In this document: piece after piece, positions 1 to 12,369 of the stretch
How the letters are laid out: each line of letters starts with the position of its first letter
Position numbering within the stretch: position 1 is the first letter of the stretch
Origin: Lytechinus pictus
Taxonomy: Eukaryota; Echinodermata; Echinoidea; Temnopleuroida; Toxopneustidae
DNA: 64,000 nucleotides
Direction of reading: 5' to 3'
NCBI RefSeq assembly: GCF_037042905.1
Contig: NC_087254.1
Location: 21,849,103 to 21,913,102 of the forward strand
Translations under genes and position numbers: made by a program
Notes under the pieces: generated by a model
What the model saw: the letters and a program-made list of their open reading frames with translations, nothing else
Told to the model about the DNA's origin: nothing
Database searches by the model: none

Positions 1-563
1 TTTCAAAAAATATCTCTGAGTTGAAAATAATTGATATACACCATTCAGAATATAATAAAAGAAAATACTTTGTAAATGCTTTATCAGGCCTGTGCTTTAT
101 GATATATTTTCAATTTTTAGGAAGGACTGAAATGGGAAAAACTACAATTCAAAGAATTCAATATTATGATACAATGTATGGGGGAGATGTCCACATGTGA
201 CAACAGGAAATTGAAATTTAGAAAATCATAATTTTGTGTTTGTTAGACGATATAGATAACCTGTATTTTTCCCATGATTTCTAAACTTCTATGCACCATT
301 ATTTGTATTATACACATTATTCATTTTGAGACAGTACAGGTACATGTGCAGTGCAATATCTGATGAAATCCCCTTTTTCTGATTTGCTGATAATAGTTAT
401 CTAAAATCAAGGGAATGAGGGGTTTTGAGCAAAATAATTTTGTCAGTATTCATCAAGTCTGATCACAAGAGGGCGCTATGAATAAACTGGTTTCAATGCC
501 ATTATACATATACTAGTAATATGAACAAATCCATGTATGGTCCCTGCTAGACACTCTATCTGT
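1..563. other. Non-coding, nothing recognised
   Basis: AT-rich sequence with no ORF of note, no recognisable splice-flanked exon and no repeat structure that I can see before the MITE that starts at 568. Confidence 0.4.
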
Positions 564-1096
564 TTAAAGGGATACTCCAGGCTGTAAATAATACGATTTG
601 AACAGATAAAGTTATGACATTTTAAAGATGTGCATTATTTCAGTGAAACAGTTATTTAAATGTCTTCATGAATATTCAATGAGCAAGCTAATTATGTCCT
701 ATCCCATTTGTTCTTTGGTATTTTATTATCTGACATTATTTTTATTCAAATCTTCTCCTCCAAGAACTAAAAAATGCTGCAACTTATTTTATTATATAAA
801 GGGAAATACTGTACATCATGCACACATGTATGAAAATACTAAATAATCATGATTCCATGTAATAACATATTAAAGAAAAGGTTAGTGGAAACATGGTATC
901 ATAAGCCCACCTAATGAATATTCATGATGAGGTGCATGTAACTCTTTTCACACAATATTGCTAAATTTTGAAATTCAATAACTTTGTTATTTTTTTGTCA
1001 GATTTTGATGAAAATTTCATCATTTTGCTCAGTGAATTTTACTTTATTAAGACTTTATCAAGACATTATTATTTTTAGCCCAGAGTATCACTTTAA
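564..1096. mobile_element. piggyBac-like MITE with TTAA target duplication
   Basis: Both ends are flanked by TTAA (564-567 and 1093-1096). Inside them the left end reads AGGGATACTCCAGGCTG and the inverted right end AGTGATACTCTGGGCT, so the termini are imperfect inverted repeats that continue with an AAATAATA match. TTAA duplication is the signature of piggyBac transposases. The element is about 525 bp and has no coding capacity (the 72-codon ORF at 628-846 shows no known motif), so it would be a non-autonomous copy mobilised in trans. It sits directly at the 5' break of the LINE copy that follows. Confidence 0.65.
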
Positions 1097-2269
1097 AGCA
1101 CTGATTTCATCATGGCTGTATAATCATTTCGTACTCGAAATGACATAATATTTGAGCGAACTGAAACATTGTTTATTGAGATTGACATACCTAAGAGTAA
1201 AAATATTATTATTGGCTTAATATACAAACCTCCCAATGTTGAATTTGACATATTTTATCAAAATCTGGAGCAATGTCTTGATAAACTTTCTACAGAGAAT
1301 AAACATATTTATTTCATGGGTGATTTTAATACAAATTTTCTGAATATGAAAAAAAAATTATAAATAATTCTAATACCAAAAGATTTCTTCAATTAACTAA
1401 TTCTTATGTTTTTTCCTCACATATAAATAAACCCACAAGAATAACTGCGGCTTCTGCGACTTTGATAGATAACATTTTTTCTAATATTCATAATGAAACA
1501 ATCATCGGCGGTTTACTTTATTCAGAAGTATCAGACCATTTGCCAATATTCACAATATCCGAAACCAATTCATCTAAAAATAAATCAACAATACCTCTCC
1601 GCTATAGATTAGAAACTCCCAGAAAAATTGAATCTTTCAAACAGGACCTTTTTGAAGAAAATTGGAGTGATATTTACAATGAAAATAATGTGCATATTGC
1701 TTATGAGAAATTTAACAATAAATTACAATATTATTATTACGATAAAAATTTTCCACTTGTGAGGAAGCGTCAAAATTCCTGTGAGGCCAAAAACCCGTGG
1801 ATCACAAAAGGGATTCTAAAATCAATACATACTCGAAACAGTCTTTACAAATTACATTTAAAGAAACCATCACCCATAAACGTGCAAAAATATAGGAAAT
1901 ATCGGAACAAACTTACAAATTTAATAAGATTATCTCGCAAGATGTATTACTCAGACAAATTAACTAAAGTTAGCGCTAATTCAAAGGCGACATGGCGGGT
2001 TATAAATGAGATTATCGGAAAAAAGACAACTGAATTACCTAAAGATGGACTAACTTTAAACGGTGATAAAATCGCAGATAATTCCACTTCTGCTTCACAA
2101 TTCAAGTCTTTTTTTAGTAACATCGGCCCTCAACTAGCAAATAAGATAGGTAGTTGCAACAATGCACGTTTTACTGATTTTATTTCAACGCCATTCGAAA
2201 ATTCTCTTTTTCTCAATCCTACCAACCCCACTGAACTCATTAATATTACGAAATCCTTAAACTCTAGCA
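1097..2269 (+). pseudogene. LINE 5' part: endonuclease domain and linker (truncated, frameshifted)
   Basis: Remains of the exonuclease-endonuclease-phosphatase domain of a non-LTR retrotransposon ORF2, the nuclease that nicks target DNA. Reading 1169-1363 contains the IYKPPN segment and the conserved GDFN motif; after a frame change the reading 1462-2269 carries the SDHLPI motif that holds the catalytic Asp-His of this family, then a basic linker leading to the reverse transcriptase. The N-terminal part of the nuclease is absent, so the copy is 5' truncated. The frame is lost at a run of A residues near 1350. Downstream, the coding sequence is cut by an insertion at about 2270 and resumes near 2931. 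Confidence 0.85.
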
Positions 2270-2930
2270 TTACGTCTTACCCCCGTTTGGGAACGGACCG
2301 CAGTTCGGATTGCAAACTGCGGTATTTCACCCCATTTTGCGTTTGAAAATCTAAAACATCATTTCCAAGCCCTGGGGGTCGTTTCATAAAGCTGTTCGTA
2401 AGTTAAGAGCGACTTTAACAACGACTGGTGATCATCGCCAATTGTACCATTTACCGCAAGACATGATCACCAGTCGCTCTTAACTTACGAACAGCTTTAT
2501 GAAACACCCGCCTGATCAACCCCGCTTGGCCAGGTAATCCCCACAGGCCAGATTATGAGCGTTGAGCCAAGGACGAAATGATAACAACAGCTGTGCTATT
2601 ACGTAAGTCTTCTCTGCCTGTAGAAGGACCTTCGGAATTAAATTATTGTATTCGATATTTAATCACGTTTTCAAAGGCATATTGTATTCAGAAATTCAAT
2701 GCTAGCCCATTTTCAATTTCGAACAAAGAAAATCAACCTCGAAATAAGGAAAGTAAGTGAATAAAAAATGGCGACATGTTTTCCCGGACCGCACTCGGGC
2801 TGTTGTGTTATCTTCGGACCGAGGTCAAGAAACAGGTGTTTTGATACTTACATTGCATGCCTGGGGCAGTAGGGTTTTCGTACTTGGAGAAGAGGGGTAT
2901 AGTGTTATCAAACGGAGCTCTTTCGTCATG
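2270..2930. mobile_element. Insertion interrupting the LINE, origin unknown
   Basis: The LINE protein reading stops making sense at about 2270 and resumes at about 2931 with the conserved GHD-x-IS segment that begins the reverse transcriptase, so about 660 bp of foreign sequence sits between. It contains repeated GGACCG motifs (2297 and 2779 areas) and the fold-back element at 2371-2514. I see no clear terminal inverted repeats or target duplication at the junctions, so its class is unknown. Confidence 0.55.
2371..2514. repeat. Fold-back MITE, GTTTCATAAAGCTG family (copy 1)
   Basis: The two ends are long inverted repeats: GTTTCATAAAGCTGTTCGTA at the left is matched by its reverse complement at the right, and the match runs on through the GTTAAGAGCGACT segment. 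The middle is about 40 bp. The same termini recur at 60,770-60,935, and half of the element at 32,771-32,880. There is no coding capacity. This copy is nested inside the insertion that breaks the LINE. Confidence 0.8.
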
Positions 2931-3577
2931 AGTAAGTCACAAGGACATGATAGGATAAGTACATCTCTGCTTAAAGAAATTATTCATGCTATTGTTGATC
3001 CTTTAACTTATATTTTTAATCAATCTATATCATCAGGTGTTTGTCCAAACCTACTCAAAATTGCAAAAGTCACACCGATCTACAAAAAAGATGATCCTCA
3101 TGAAATAAGTAATTACCGCCCAATTTCTATACTTTGTAGTATATCCAAAATCTTAGAAAAAATAATATACACACGATTGTACAATTTTTTAAACTTGCAT
3201 AATTTATTGAATCAAAATCAATATGGTTTTAGGAAAAATCACTCTACAGATTTAGCGCTAGTAAATATTTACGACAAAATTACTAAAGCGATGGCTGATA
3301 AAGAACATGTTATTGGAATATTTTTGGACCTAAGCAAAGCTTTCGATACACTTAATCACAAAATATTACTTCACAAACTACATTTATACGGAATACGTGG
3401 AAATGCACACAGATGGTTAGAAAATTATTTATCAAACAGACAACAATATGTTACATTTAATGGAATAGATTCAACCTTTAAAACTATCGAATGCGGTGTG
3501 CCTCAGGGATCAATTTTGGGGCCGCTCCTCTTCCTATTATATGTCAATGATATATCAAATACTTCGGCCTTATTATC
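2931..3577 (+). pseudogene. LINE reverse transcriptase, N-terminal half
   Basis: N-terminal half of a non-LTR retrotransposon reverse transcriptase, which copies the element RNA at the nicked target. Visible conserved blocks in order: GHDRIS, VTPIYKKDD, NYRPISIL, FRKNHST, FLDLSKAFDTLNH (catalytic block A with its Asp), and GVPQGSILGPLLFL (block B). This arrangement fits the Jockey/CR1 assemblage; I cannot name the clade safely. The reading is cut at 3577 by the hAT element at 3586-5778, just before the catalytic F-A-D-D block, which is found intact on the other side. Confidence 0.93.
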
Positions 3578-3585
3578 GTTTATCC
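3578..3585. repeat. 8-bp target site duplication, left (GTTTATCC)
   Basis: Identical to 5779-5786 on the far side of the inserted element. The octamer is LINE sequence, so removing one copy plus the element restores the LINE order. An 8-bp duplication is the hallmark of hAT transposition. Confidence 0.9.
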
Positions 3586-4420
3586 CAGTGGCGTAGACAG
3601 GTTCGTACACCTGGGGGGGATGACTGGGCTGCCAACGCTAGTGAGGGCGCGAAGCGCCCGAGCGAGGGAGCGAAGCGACCGAGCGGGGGGAGGGTGTGGG
3701 AGGGGGGTGTCGTGGGAGGGGGGACACCCCCCTCCCACGGTAGGGAGCTTTTGCAATTTTGAACTTGAAATCGTGCAATCTGATGCATACTTAATGAGGT
3801 AAAATAACACACACAAGCGCGCACGCACACACACACATACTCACCCCCCACACACACACACACACGGGTGCGCGCACCACACACATACTACGCCTTGAAT
3901 GGACAGACATACATCGACAAGATCTACACACCGTGGCATACGAATACAGAATGGACTGACACATAGTATTGCATATTGAACCACACTACGTAATTATTTA
4001 TCTCTGCGAATTTTGCTGTTACACCTCTTCAGAAAAAAAAACCAATGTCAATTGTGTACACACAGGTATAGTCTTTGTTGTCTTGATATGGGTATGTGGT
4101 TATGAATGAAAACAGCCTCTGTGGCCATTTGTGAATAGAACACATAAACAACAAACAAATAACAATATGTCTGTTCATTATAAAGCATAATGAATACGTA
4201 CATACTATGCTTTTTTTTACCTCAAAGAAACAGGCATAGTATCCATAGATGGATATTGGCTGGCGGCTCATTAACATACAGATACAAAAAACATAAACAG
4301 TATCACTATGATCCATGGAGTAACAATACTGCTCTGTAAGTTTGTGAAGAAATCGGAACCATAACGGCATTGCATCGTTTCAAATTAGGGCATTATTTAC
4401 TTCTATTTGATCTCAGTCTT

Positions 4421-4439
4421 ATAATAGTAATAATAATTA

Positions 4440-4516
<77 letters not shown>

Positions 4517-4556
4517 AAATAAAAATAATACAAATAATAATGCTAATACTAATAGG
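4421..4556. repeat. (AAT)n microsatellite
   Basis: About 30 uninterrupted AAT units with degenerate flanks, inside the hAT element. It accounts for the poly-leucine ORF on the minus strand. Confidence 0.95.
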
Positions 4557-5544
4557 TTCCTTTTATCTCGCATTTCAAGACAGGGTAAATTCACACTGCG
4601 CTTTACATGAAACAAACTTCTTTAAACATTTCAAACTTATGTCTTCATGCATCAATCAACATACTTTAAATGAATACAAAACAAAGTGCATCTTAAATAA
4701 AACAAAAATAAATAAATAGTTAACAATACAGAAAAGATGTAGCTGCTGCAAGCTTAACAACAAACTAATGTATACCAGTCAGTCCTGATATCAGTATTAG
4801 TGTAACAATAGTCATATAGTGGGAGCATGAAGTTGAACAATTCATGATTATACATAATTATATATGTTTGTTTGAATAATACTTGTTATAAAGATAGTAG
4901 TATGGTACTCTCTGTCACGAATAATTATGTATACTGTTGTATCACATTCATTTTCTATTCTGTTTTAGATTGCGCTGATGCATTTTGCACACAATGTATA
5001 ATGCCTATAACACGAGTGGGCCAGACCACACATGTATTTCAATAAAAACCGACTTGAGAAAATAACGTGTATATAAATATATAAATAAATAAATAAATAA
5101 ATGCATATAATGTATATATATATGTATAAATATCATATACCTGTAATATAATCTGATATAAACTAATAAATAAATAAATAAATATAATACATATCATATA
5201 TGAGAAGGTATTGCTAGTACTCGGTTCGTGCCTGAAAAGTAGTCTCGATGAAAAGAAAAAAGTTGTTGCTTCATTCCCATACCAAAAACAGCTTGATTAA
5301 CAGTTGCTAATCAGATAATAGAGACATGCGGTAAGTTGGTAAACTTACTTAAGGAGCATTCATGGCTCAACAAACAAACATATCGGTCTCTTAGTCAGTT
5401 TTACTTTTGTAGTCTTGCAAATTTGTGTCTTAGAAACCAAATATCTTGCGCCTCTTTTCGTTCCTGCCCAGTAAATACTTGTAAGATTTCCTTTTTTTAC
5501 CGTCTGAATTGGCTTTCACCGTGTGAATGCGGCTAATAACAATA

Positions 5545-5660
5545 AACACAATTACAATAATGATGAGGATTATTATTATCATCATCATAATTATTATTAT
5601 TATTAATATTTTAATTGTTATCATTATTATTATTACTATTATTATCATCATTATGACTTA
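5545..5660. repeat. ATT/ATC-rich simple repeat
   Basis: Interrupted ATTATT and ATCATC tract near the right end of the hAT element. Confidence 0.85.
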
Positions 5661-5778
5661 TTAAGTAACCAAATATCATTCCCCAAAACCTGGGGGGGAT
5701 GATTGTACATGCCATCCCCCCCACCTTGTGAGGTGGGGGGATGCATCCCCCTCATCCCCCCCGTTGTCTACGCCCCTG

Positions 5779-5786
5779 GTTTATCC
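5779..5786. repeat. 8-bp target site duplication, right (GTTTATCC)
   Basis: Right-hand copy of the octamer at 3578-3585, directly followed by the LINE catalytic block. Confidence 0.9.
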
Positions 5787-6625
5787 TCTTCGCAGATGAT
5801 ACTAATATTTTTTATGCTCACACAGAACTAGAAACTGTAATATCTTCTTTAAATGTTGAATTATGTAAAGTATCTACTTGGTTCAAATGCAACAAATTGT
5901 CCTTAAATATAAACAAAACACATTTTATGCACTTTAAGCATTACAATACACATGCTGTTAACAATACAATAACGATAAATATTGATAACGTATCTCTTCA
6001 GCAAAAACAACATTCAAAGTTTCTAGGGGTAACTATTGATGAAAATTCATCCTGGAATAATCATTTAAGCCAAGTCACAACTTCCGTGTCCAAAGGTGTT
6101 GGAATAATTTCCAAATTAAAATACATATTACCTGAAAAAACTCTCTTTTTACTTTATAATGTTTTGGTGCTTCCTCACATATCATATTGTAATATAGTTT
6201 GGGGTAATTGTGGTAAAACGAAACTTAATCCGATTTTCTTATTACAAAAAAGAGCAGTCCGTATTTGCACAGGATCACAATATCTTGCTAGATCTAATCC
6301 TTTATTTTTTAAATTAAAAACATTAAAAATTTCAGATATAAATACATTTCATGCTGCTATATTCATGTTCAAATACAAAAAGGGATTACTTCCCCCTTCC
6401 TTTCAAAATATGTTCACCCTGAACAACACCATCCATTCTTATCCAACACGAAACTCCACAAACTTTCATTTAACAAATCCAAAACTAATAATAACACACA
6501 AATCAATTAGACATTACGGTGCGGATTTGTGGAATGATTTATCACATGACATTAAGCTATGCACATCACTTTATTCATTCAAAGCTGTTCTGAAAAAAAA
6601 TACGCTGTCAAGCTATAATTTCTAA
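5787..6625 (+). pseudogene. LINE reverse transcriptase, C-terminal half and thumb
   Basis: Continuation of the reverse transcriptase interrupted at 3577. It opens with the FADDTN catalytic block (the two metal-binding Asp), then the KLSLNINKT segment, the FLGVTID block, and the C-terminal VLPHISYCNIVWG and QKRAVRI stretches seen in Jockey/CR1-type elements. It ends at a stop at 6623-6625. Frame is intact through this half, which suggests the copy is not very old. Confidence 0.92.
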
Positions 6626-7110
6626 AATCTTTCTGTGTACCCAAACAACTGATAATCCCACCCCCCCCCCTTGCACATGCACACTCGCACTTGCACTTTC
6701 ACTTTTATCAACGTTATTAATCTTCTCTCAATCAAATTTCTCTTCCCTATCCACTTTTGATATATTCCTATTATTTTGTGCAATAAAAGATAGTCTCTTT
6801 TATTGCACTATACAGTCTGGTTTTCTATCCCCTTTCCTTTCGAGGCCTCCATCACTTTCAAGCTCCAAGCTTAAGATGGAGGTCTCCCACATTTCTATAT
6901 ATATATGTTCAATAATTAAAGAAAATGTATATATAGATATAATTTCACAGTACAGTTGATATTTTATAATGATTTATGTGCATTATTCATTATGTTTAAA
7001 AAAATATTTGCCTATTATGTAATATTGGAAAAAATATTATACTTGTATATTCTTTGTTTTTGTTTTGAAATGTGGGAATAAAATAAATCAAATCAAATCA
7101 AATCAAATCA
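6626..7110 (+). mobile_element. LINE 3' untranslated region with TCAAA tail
   Basis: AT-rich 3' region ending in tandem TCAAA units (about 7085-7110) after AATAAAATAAA. Short tandem repeats instead of poly(A) are typical of CR1/L2-like ends and mark the 3' end of this LINE copy. Confidence 0.7.
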
Positions 7111-8880
7111 TACAGGAGAATGAAACCCTGAAGGAAAATCTATTTTAAAGAAAAGAGAGGACAGTGAAAAATATTTTTTAACATTTAAGGTTCCAACAAA
7201 ATTGGTTTAAAAATGAAAAAGTCATGAAAGTTTGAAAAGTCTCTGATTACTTTCTATGGCAATCCTCAAAGTTGCAACGTTGCTTCAAAAGGACAGATTC
7301 AGAATAACTCTCCATATGTTTTTAATGCAACATTTAATATTTCCCACATTACTTTACCTCTCAAGGAAGCTTGTCTCCAAAGCTAAAGATATATCAAGAT
7401 GTAAATATTTCGACATAATATATATTTAGTTCACAGAAAGACTAGCAACATCTTATAGAGATAATGTAGAAAATATGACATCATGTGTACAAAACAAATT
7501 TGTACAACTTTAAGTAGCTTAAAAAACAGCTGTCAGTAAACATATCTGAAAGATTTGATGAAACACTCCCCAATTTCCTGTTCCAATAAGATTTACAACT
7601 TATTGACCTACCTCCATGTGGTGGAGACATTTTCATTATCTGTAGGAATATGAATTTTATTGTGACAATCAGGTATTCCATGGTGCTCTTGTAATCCACT
7701 GTGAATCCCCTTCTATTGCATCTACAGTATAAAGGGAAGCTGGTTCTCATACAGTAACGGGTGCTTCAAGCTAGAATATGATATTGAGTCATGCAACGAC
7801 CTCTCTGCCTGAAAATGATAATTATGATACATTAAAAATGATAGTAATTATGAAGATGCAGATAATAAAAATAATAGCAATAGTGTCCTAGGGCATGACG
7901 ATGGAGGGGGGGGGAGGGCACTCAGCTTTATATTGCAGTACATGAGTATTTACCCTATATTTTTTATTACTGTGTTCCATGTCCCTTAAATTGTTGGTGG
8001 ACAGAGCAGCAAGCAAGAGGCCACCAGGCCTCACATGGCGCAGCTGAGAATACAAATGGGTGATTCAATTTAATGTACACAATTTTATTCTATGTCTGAC
8101 AATTGTAAGCACTGTGATACTTTTGTGTATAGCACATATATCAATAACCATTATCATTATTCAAATATTTCTGCTTGGTTTCTTTGTAAATTCCAATAAA
8201 AACACTATGTATATCTCCATTGAAAGAATAGGAAAGTCACAAATAATCAAGTCATTATTGTAGGGCTGGGGGAGATATTTCAAAACCTATCACCTCTTTT
8301 TTGCTTACGAACTCCAGAAACTTATTTTTTGCCTACATGTATGTATTGACCTTTGGAAGATGCACACAAATTTTGCTATAACTAGCCCCAAAATACCATT
8401 TATACTAGGTTATTATTGTTTGAGCTTTGGTACATTAAAAGGGAACATTAAAAACTTTAATGCACTCATCAGACAAATATTGCTTTACTTTTATGCATTC
8501 AATAGAGTAAAATTGCATGAATAGTCTGTCAATTCATGTGATTTTATTCCGATGAGTGCACGTCAGGGCTTAAGTGTGTCTTTTTTCAATGACTTTCTTT
8601 CTGATATCCATGATAAAAATGACTTGATAGGACCTGGTTATAGACATTTGTATGCTTCAAGCTAGCAAAGAAACATAACAATGAACGATCGATGGAACCC
8701 AAGGCCAGCTCTTTGGAATAACAAATTTACATATTACATCATATTTTTCAAGAAACTGGTAAGCTGATTATATTCGTAAGATATTAACTTTCACTTACGC
8801 GCTTTTTTTCTCTCTGTCAAAACAAAGGGGGGATTAAGGAGTAATCGCACACTTTTCTCCATAGTCAGACTGTAGTTAGC
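7111..8880. other. Non-coding, nothing recognised
   Basis: No supported exon, RNA gene or structured repeat seen. Short ORFs here lack motifs and biased composition. Confidence 0.4.
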
Positions 8881-8889
8881 ATCGTGCAA

Positions 8890-9370
8890 AGCACCGGCAC
8901 TAGCTGCAAGTCCTATGGCCACTCATTCAATAAACAAGGTTATGATATAACCTTGTTCTCTCTTACTTCTCCTGTGTGGCAAAATAAGGTTGGCAATATT
9001 TGGCTTATTTTTCTTGTTCTTGGGGACAAATGCTTGATTTTTTACACTTTCAGTTTCCAATACAGCTATTCATCATATAACTTGGCTCTTAAGTAAATTA
9101 AATTTTTTTAATTATTTTTTCTAAATTGAAAATAGAGATTAAAAAATGACATTTTCTTGCAATATTACTTTCCACCAATAGAGGACATACAGACAAATAC
9201 ATATATGCCCAAAATTCAAGTTTATGAGCGCTCTGGAGAATAACAAATGATCCCTAAGTTACTAATGAAAAATAAATTGTAACAGTATGGAAATTTTTTT
9301 TTTGTGGTTACAAAAGTGATATTTTAATGAACTTTTAAAGTGGTTGCAGTGAACAAGTGTCTATGGCCAA
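8890..9370. repeat. Dispersed repeat, copy 1 (second copy at 12,789-13,230)
   Basis: From GGCCACTCATTCAAT through AACAAGGTTATGATATAACC, the TGTGGCAAAATAAGG segment, the AAGTTACTAATGAAAAATAA segment and the CAGTGAACAAGTG end, this stretch matches 12,789-13,230 in order and orientation, with substitutions and a few indels. No protein is encoded. The two copies flank the large hAT element between them. Confidence 0.75.
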
Positions 9371-9587
9371 CATTCGTCTGTGTACAAGACCAAAGAGAAA
9401 ATAAGAAAAAGGTTTTTAAAAAGCTCTGACAAAATTGCAGATGTTATCAATCAAGTTTGGAGGAGTATTTATTTATTTTCATTTTTTTGCTATTATGAAT
9501 GAGCAAGAGGTCGTCCAAAAGAACCAAATAACCCCCTTTTCATTGGACTACCATAGTGTATCTTGGCATTGACGCAGGGACACTGAC

Positions 9588-9813
9588 CTGGGGGGAGGTG
9601 TTTCACAAAGATTTAAGTATGACTTAGAGTCGCACTTAAATGTCTACTTGCGCGCGGAATAAAAGGCATGACAGTATTGGTCAAATCATGCAGAGGACAG
9701 TCAGTACTGCGTATTGATCTATAAGAATTAAGATTGCGCGTTCCATATCATATACGCATTGAAATTTAAGTGCAACCTAAGTCATGCTTAAATCTTTGTG
9801 AAACACCCCCCTG
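9588..9813. repeat. Fold-back MITE (GTGTTTCACAAAGATTTAAG ends)
   Basis: The left end GTGTTTCACAAAGATTTAAG is matched at the right by its inverted copy CTTAAATCTTTGTGAAACAC, both followed outward by G/C runs and CTGG. The inner parts also pair (TGACTTAG with CTAAGTCA, with changes). The design resembles the GTTTCATAAAGCTG family elsewhere in the window but the sequence is different. Confidence 0.75.
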
Positions 9814-9923
9814 GATGCAGTGTTTCCACTTTTCAAAATGAAAATTCCTGGAATTTTACAAATGTTCTCCAATCTTCAATAAGATGTTGTAATTCTCTGA
9901 CTTATACTAGTCTATAGATCTAA

Positions 9924-9931
9924 ACTATATC
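9924..9931. repeat. 8-bp target site duplication, left (ACTATATC)
   Basis: Identical to 12,326-12,333. Confidence 0.85.
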
Positions 9932-12325
9932 CATGGGCGGAAATCCCAGGGGGGACAGGGGGGACGTGTCCCCCCTACTCAAAATAGTAGGGGGGACACA
10001 ATATCAAATGTCCCCCCTACTATTTTTTGTCATTTACGATGGTAAGAAATACATCATTCTAAATCGAAATAAAACATGTATTTTGGGACGAGATGACCGT
10101 ACTTTTGGGATGATAACCTTTTTTTTAATTGTCAAATTTTCCCGCCCCTTGTCCCCATAGGCGGATCAAAAAAGGGAAAGAAAGAAGGAAAAAGGAAAAA
10201 AGGAGGGAAAAGAGAGGAGGAAAAGGACGACGAGTGCATAAAATGAGATGAGGGGAAGACTTGGAAAATAAAAAGAATCTTTCGTGCCACTATATAAAAT
10301 TTTCGCTCGCGCTTCGCGCTCGCATTGCCTGTTAGGTGATTTACATATCTTGTTCAATATGGAGCTCAAATATCAAGTTTGGAAGTCAATATACAAAACA
10401 TATTTCACCTTGGAAATCAAACTTTCATTATTTTGTGTGATTTACAAATTGATTTTTAAAAAGTGCTCTGTAAAAATATCAGTTTTATGGTCTGAATAAT
10501 TTTATCAACATTTGCTGCTTGCTCGCAAATTTTGATTTATCAGGTACCTATTATTTTCGTGTATTCCTTAAAGTTTTCAAAATGTCCCTTTTCAGGTCTT
10601 ATTTTCAAGAGGTATCAGCTAGCGCTGCGCGCTGGCATTTTGATTGGCGAGTTATGTATGTTTCAATATTGATTATACAACAAACTACTTAAAATCCCAT
10701 TTTCATGACAGTTTATACAAAATTTTAGCTCGCGATTTGCGCTCGCATTAATGGTTAAAAATATATTTAATAACTGATGCATCCTATTCATAATTACAAA
10801 AGTGAAATGTCCAGTTTTTATGCCATAATATCATCAGATTTCGCGCCCTCATTAGGCATTAATAAATATGATATTAATTTAATAATTAAATTGTCCCTTT
10901 TGTTTCATCTCGCGCTTAGCAAGAGGAATAGGAAGATAGTCATCATTTTCATGACATGTCGTAAGGATGTCCCGGTCCTATGTCAAAACTCAAAGTAATA
11001 ATAATGAAAATTTTAGCTCTTTTTTTAAAGTGCAATTCATATCCATCTTACAATTTTCCTAGTGCTTGAAATATAAAGCTGTAATAGACTCTTTTTTCAG
11101 ATCGGAATATCAAAGTTTCATGATTTTCATGATTAAAGATGTATTTAGAATGCCTAGATTCTTTAGGTTTATATTATGAAACACGCGCGTGCATGTTTAT
11201 TCAAATACTCAACTTGTTCTCTATTTAAATCATTATCCAGTTTCAGATCACAATATCAAAATTTTTCTGCTCGCGCTTTGTGCTCTCATTATTAATGTAG
11301 GAAGACCCCCTATTACTCATCCTTTTCATGATTTACAAAACATTGATTTTGATTGATTTATTTTATCTAAACACGGTAAAAAGCCCTCGATCAGCCTAGA
11401 TGGCTGTTTACAAAACATGAACAGAGTGGCCCATTTTTAGGTCTAAATCTCAATTTTTTTTCTGCTCGCGCTTCGCGCTCGCATCAATTGTTGAATTATA
11501 TAGCTATCCTGTTCACGATTACAAAAATTGATTAAAATTTTCCATTCTTTCTTTAGAAATTTTCAAAATTTTTCAGTTCACGCTCCCATTTTTTTATTGT
11601 TGAAATATGTAACGCCTTCATGGCTAAGTGCAAGCAGTCCTTAACAGGTACCTTTTCAACAGGTACCAGTTCAAAACGTATATGAAAAATTTCTGCTTGC
11701 GCTTTGCGCTCGCATTATCAATACTCATCCTTTTCATGATTTACAAAACATGAATAGAGTGTCTCGTTCAGTAAATATTATAGGACTAAATCTCGAAATT
11801 TTCCGCTCGCGCTCGCATCAATTGTCTACTTATATACCTATTCTGCTTGAGTTACAAAAAGTGCTTAGAATTTCCATTCTTTAGGTGAAAATGTAAAAAA
11901 AAATCAGCTCGCGCTCGCATTATTTGATTGTTAAATGCTAACTGCACGCAGTCTTTAACAGGTATCTTTTCCATCAGTTCATTTCTGCTCGCGCTTTGCG
12001 TTCGTAGTAATTATTAAGTTGCATACACATTTTTTTTCAGGATAACAAACATTGCCCAGAATGTTCAAATTTTAGGAAAAAATACATAAAATTTCGCTTC
12101 GCGCTCGCATCATATAAATAATGATTATGATATTATATATTAATTTATAAGAATAAAGCTAAGAAGTGACTAATGAGGACTACCCCTTCAAAGAAACAAA
12201 CACAAATCATCTTCGAGCTGCCGATCGGGGAAAATATGGCTGAAACAAATTTCTGCCCCCCCCTATTGGCGAAGGCTGGATCCGCCCGTGTCCCCCCTAC
12301 CTTTTGGGAGAGATTTCCGCCCCTG
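9932..12325. mobile_element. Large non-autonomous hAT element with periodic TCGCGCTTCGCGCTCGC motif
   Basis: The termini are CATGGGCGGAAATCCC on the left and, inverted, CAGGGGCGGAAATCTC on the right, with identical ACTATATC octamers outside. The 2.39-kb body has no transposase. It instead carries at least ten copies of a motif close to GCTCGCGCTTTGCGCTCGCAT (for example near 10,305, 10,730, 11,270, 11,462, 11,695, 11,800, 11,910, 11,988 and 12,090), spaced irregularly by about 80-400 bp in otherwise AT-rich sequence. The periodic motif is an internal structural repeat of the element; its role is unknown. Confidence 0.85.
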
Positions 12326-12333
12326 ACTATATC
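12326..12333. repeat. 8-bp target site duplication, right (ACTATATC)
   Basis: Right copy of the octamer at 9924-9931. Confidence 0.85.
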
Positions 12334-12369
12334 TACAACAAAAAAGATGAAATAAAGGGCCCAGTACGT

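Larger units (their letters stand above)
3586..5778. mobile_element. Non-autonomous hAT transposon inserted in the LINE
   Basis: The left terminus starts CAGTGGCGTAGACA and the right terminus, inverted, reads CAGGGGCGTAGACA; both are classic hAT ends. The flanking GTTTATCC octamers are identical. The element is 2.19 kb, carries G-runs near both ends, a GCGCGAAGCGC-type block at 3,645-3,690, an AC-rich tract at 3,805-3,890 and an AAT microsatellite, but no transposase reading. The short ORFs inside (for instance 3573-3884 minus) are low-complexity by-products. It must be younger than the LINE copy it splits. Confidence 0.9.

Noticed and set aside
3573..3884. Overlapping ORFs on both strands
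   Set aside because: Low-complexity readings across the G-run and AC-rich left part of the hAT element.
4403..4615. Poly-leucine ORF
   Set aside because: Translation of the AAT microsatellite.
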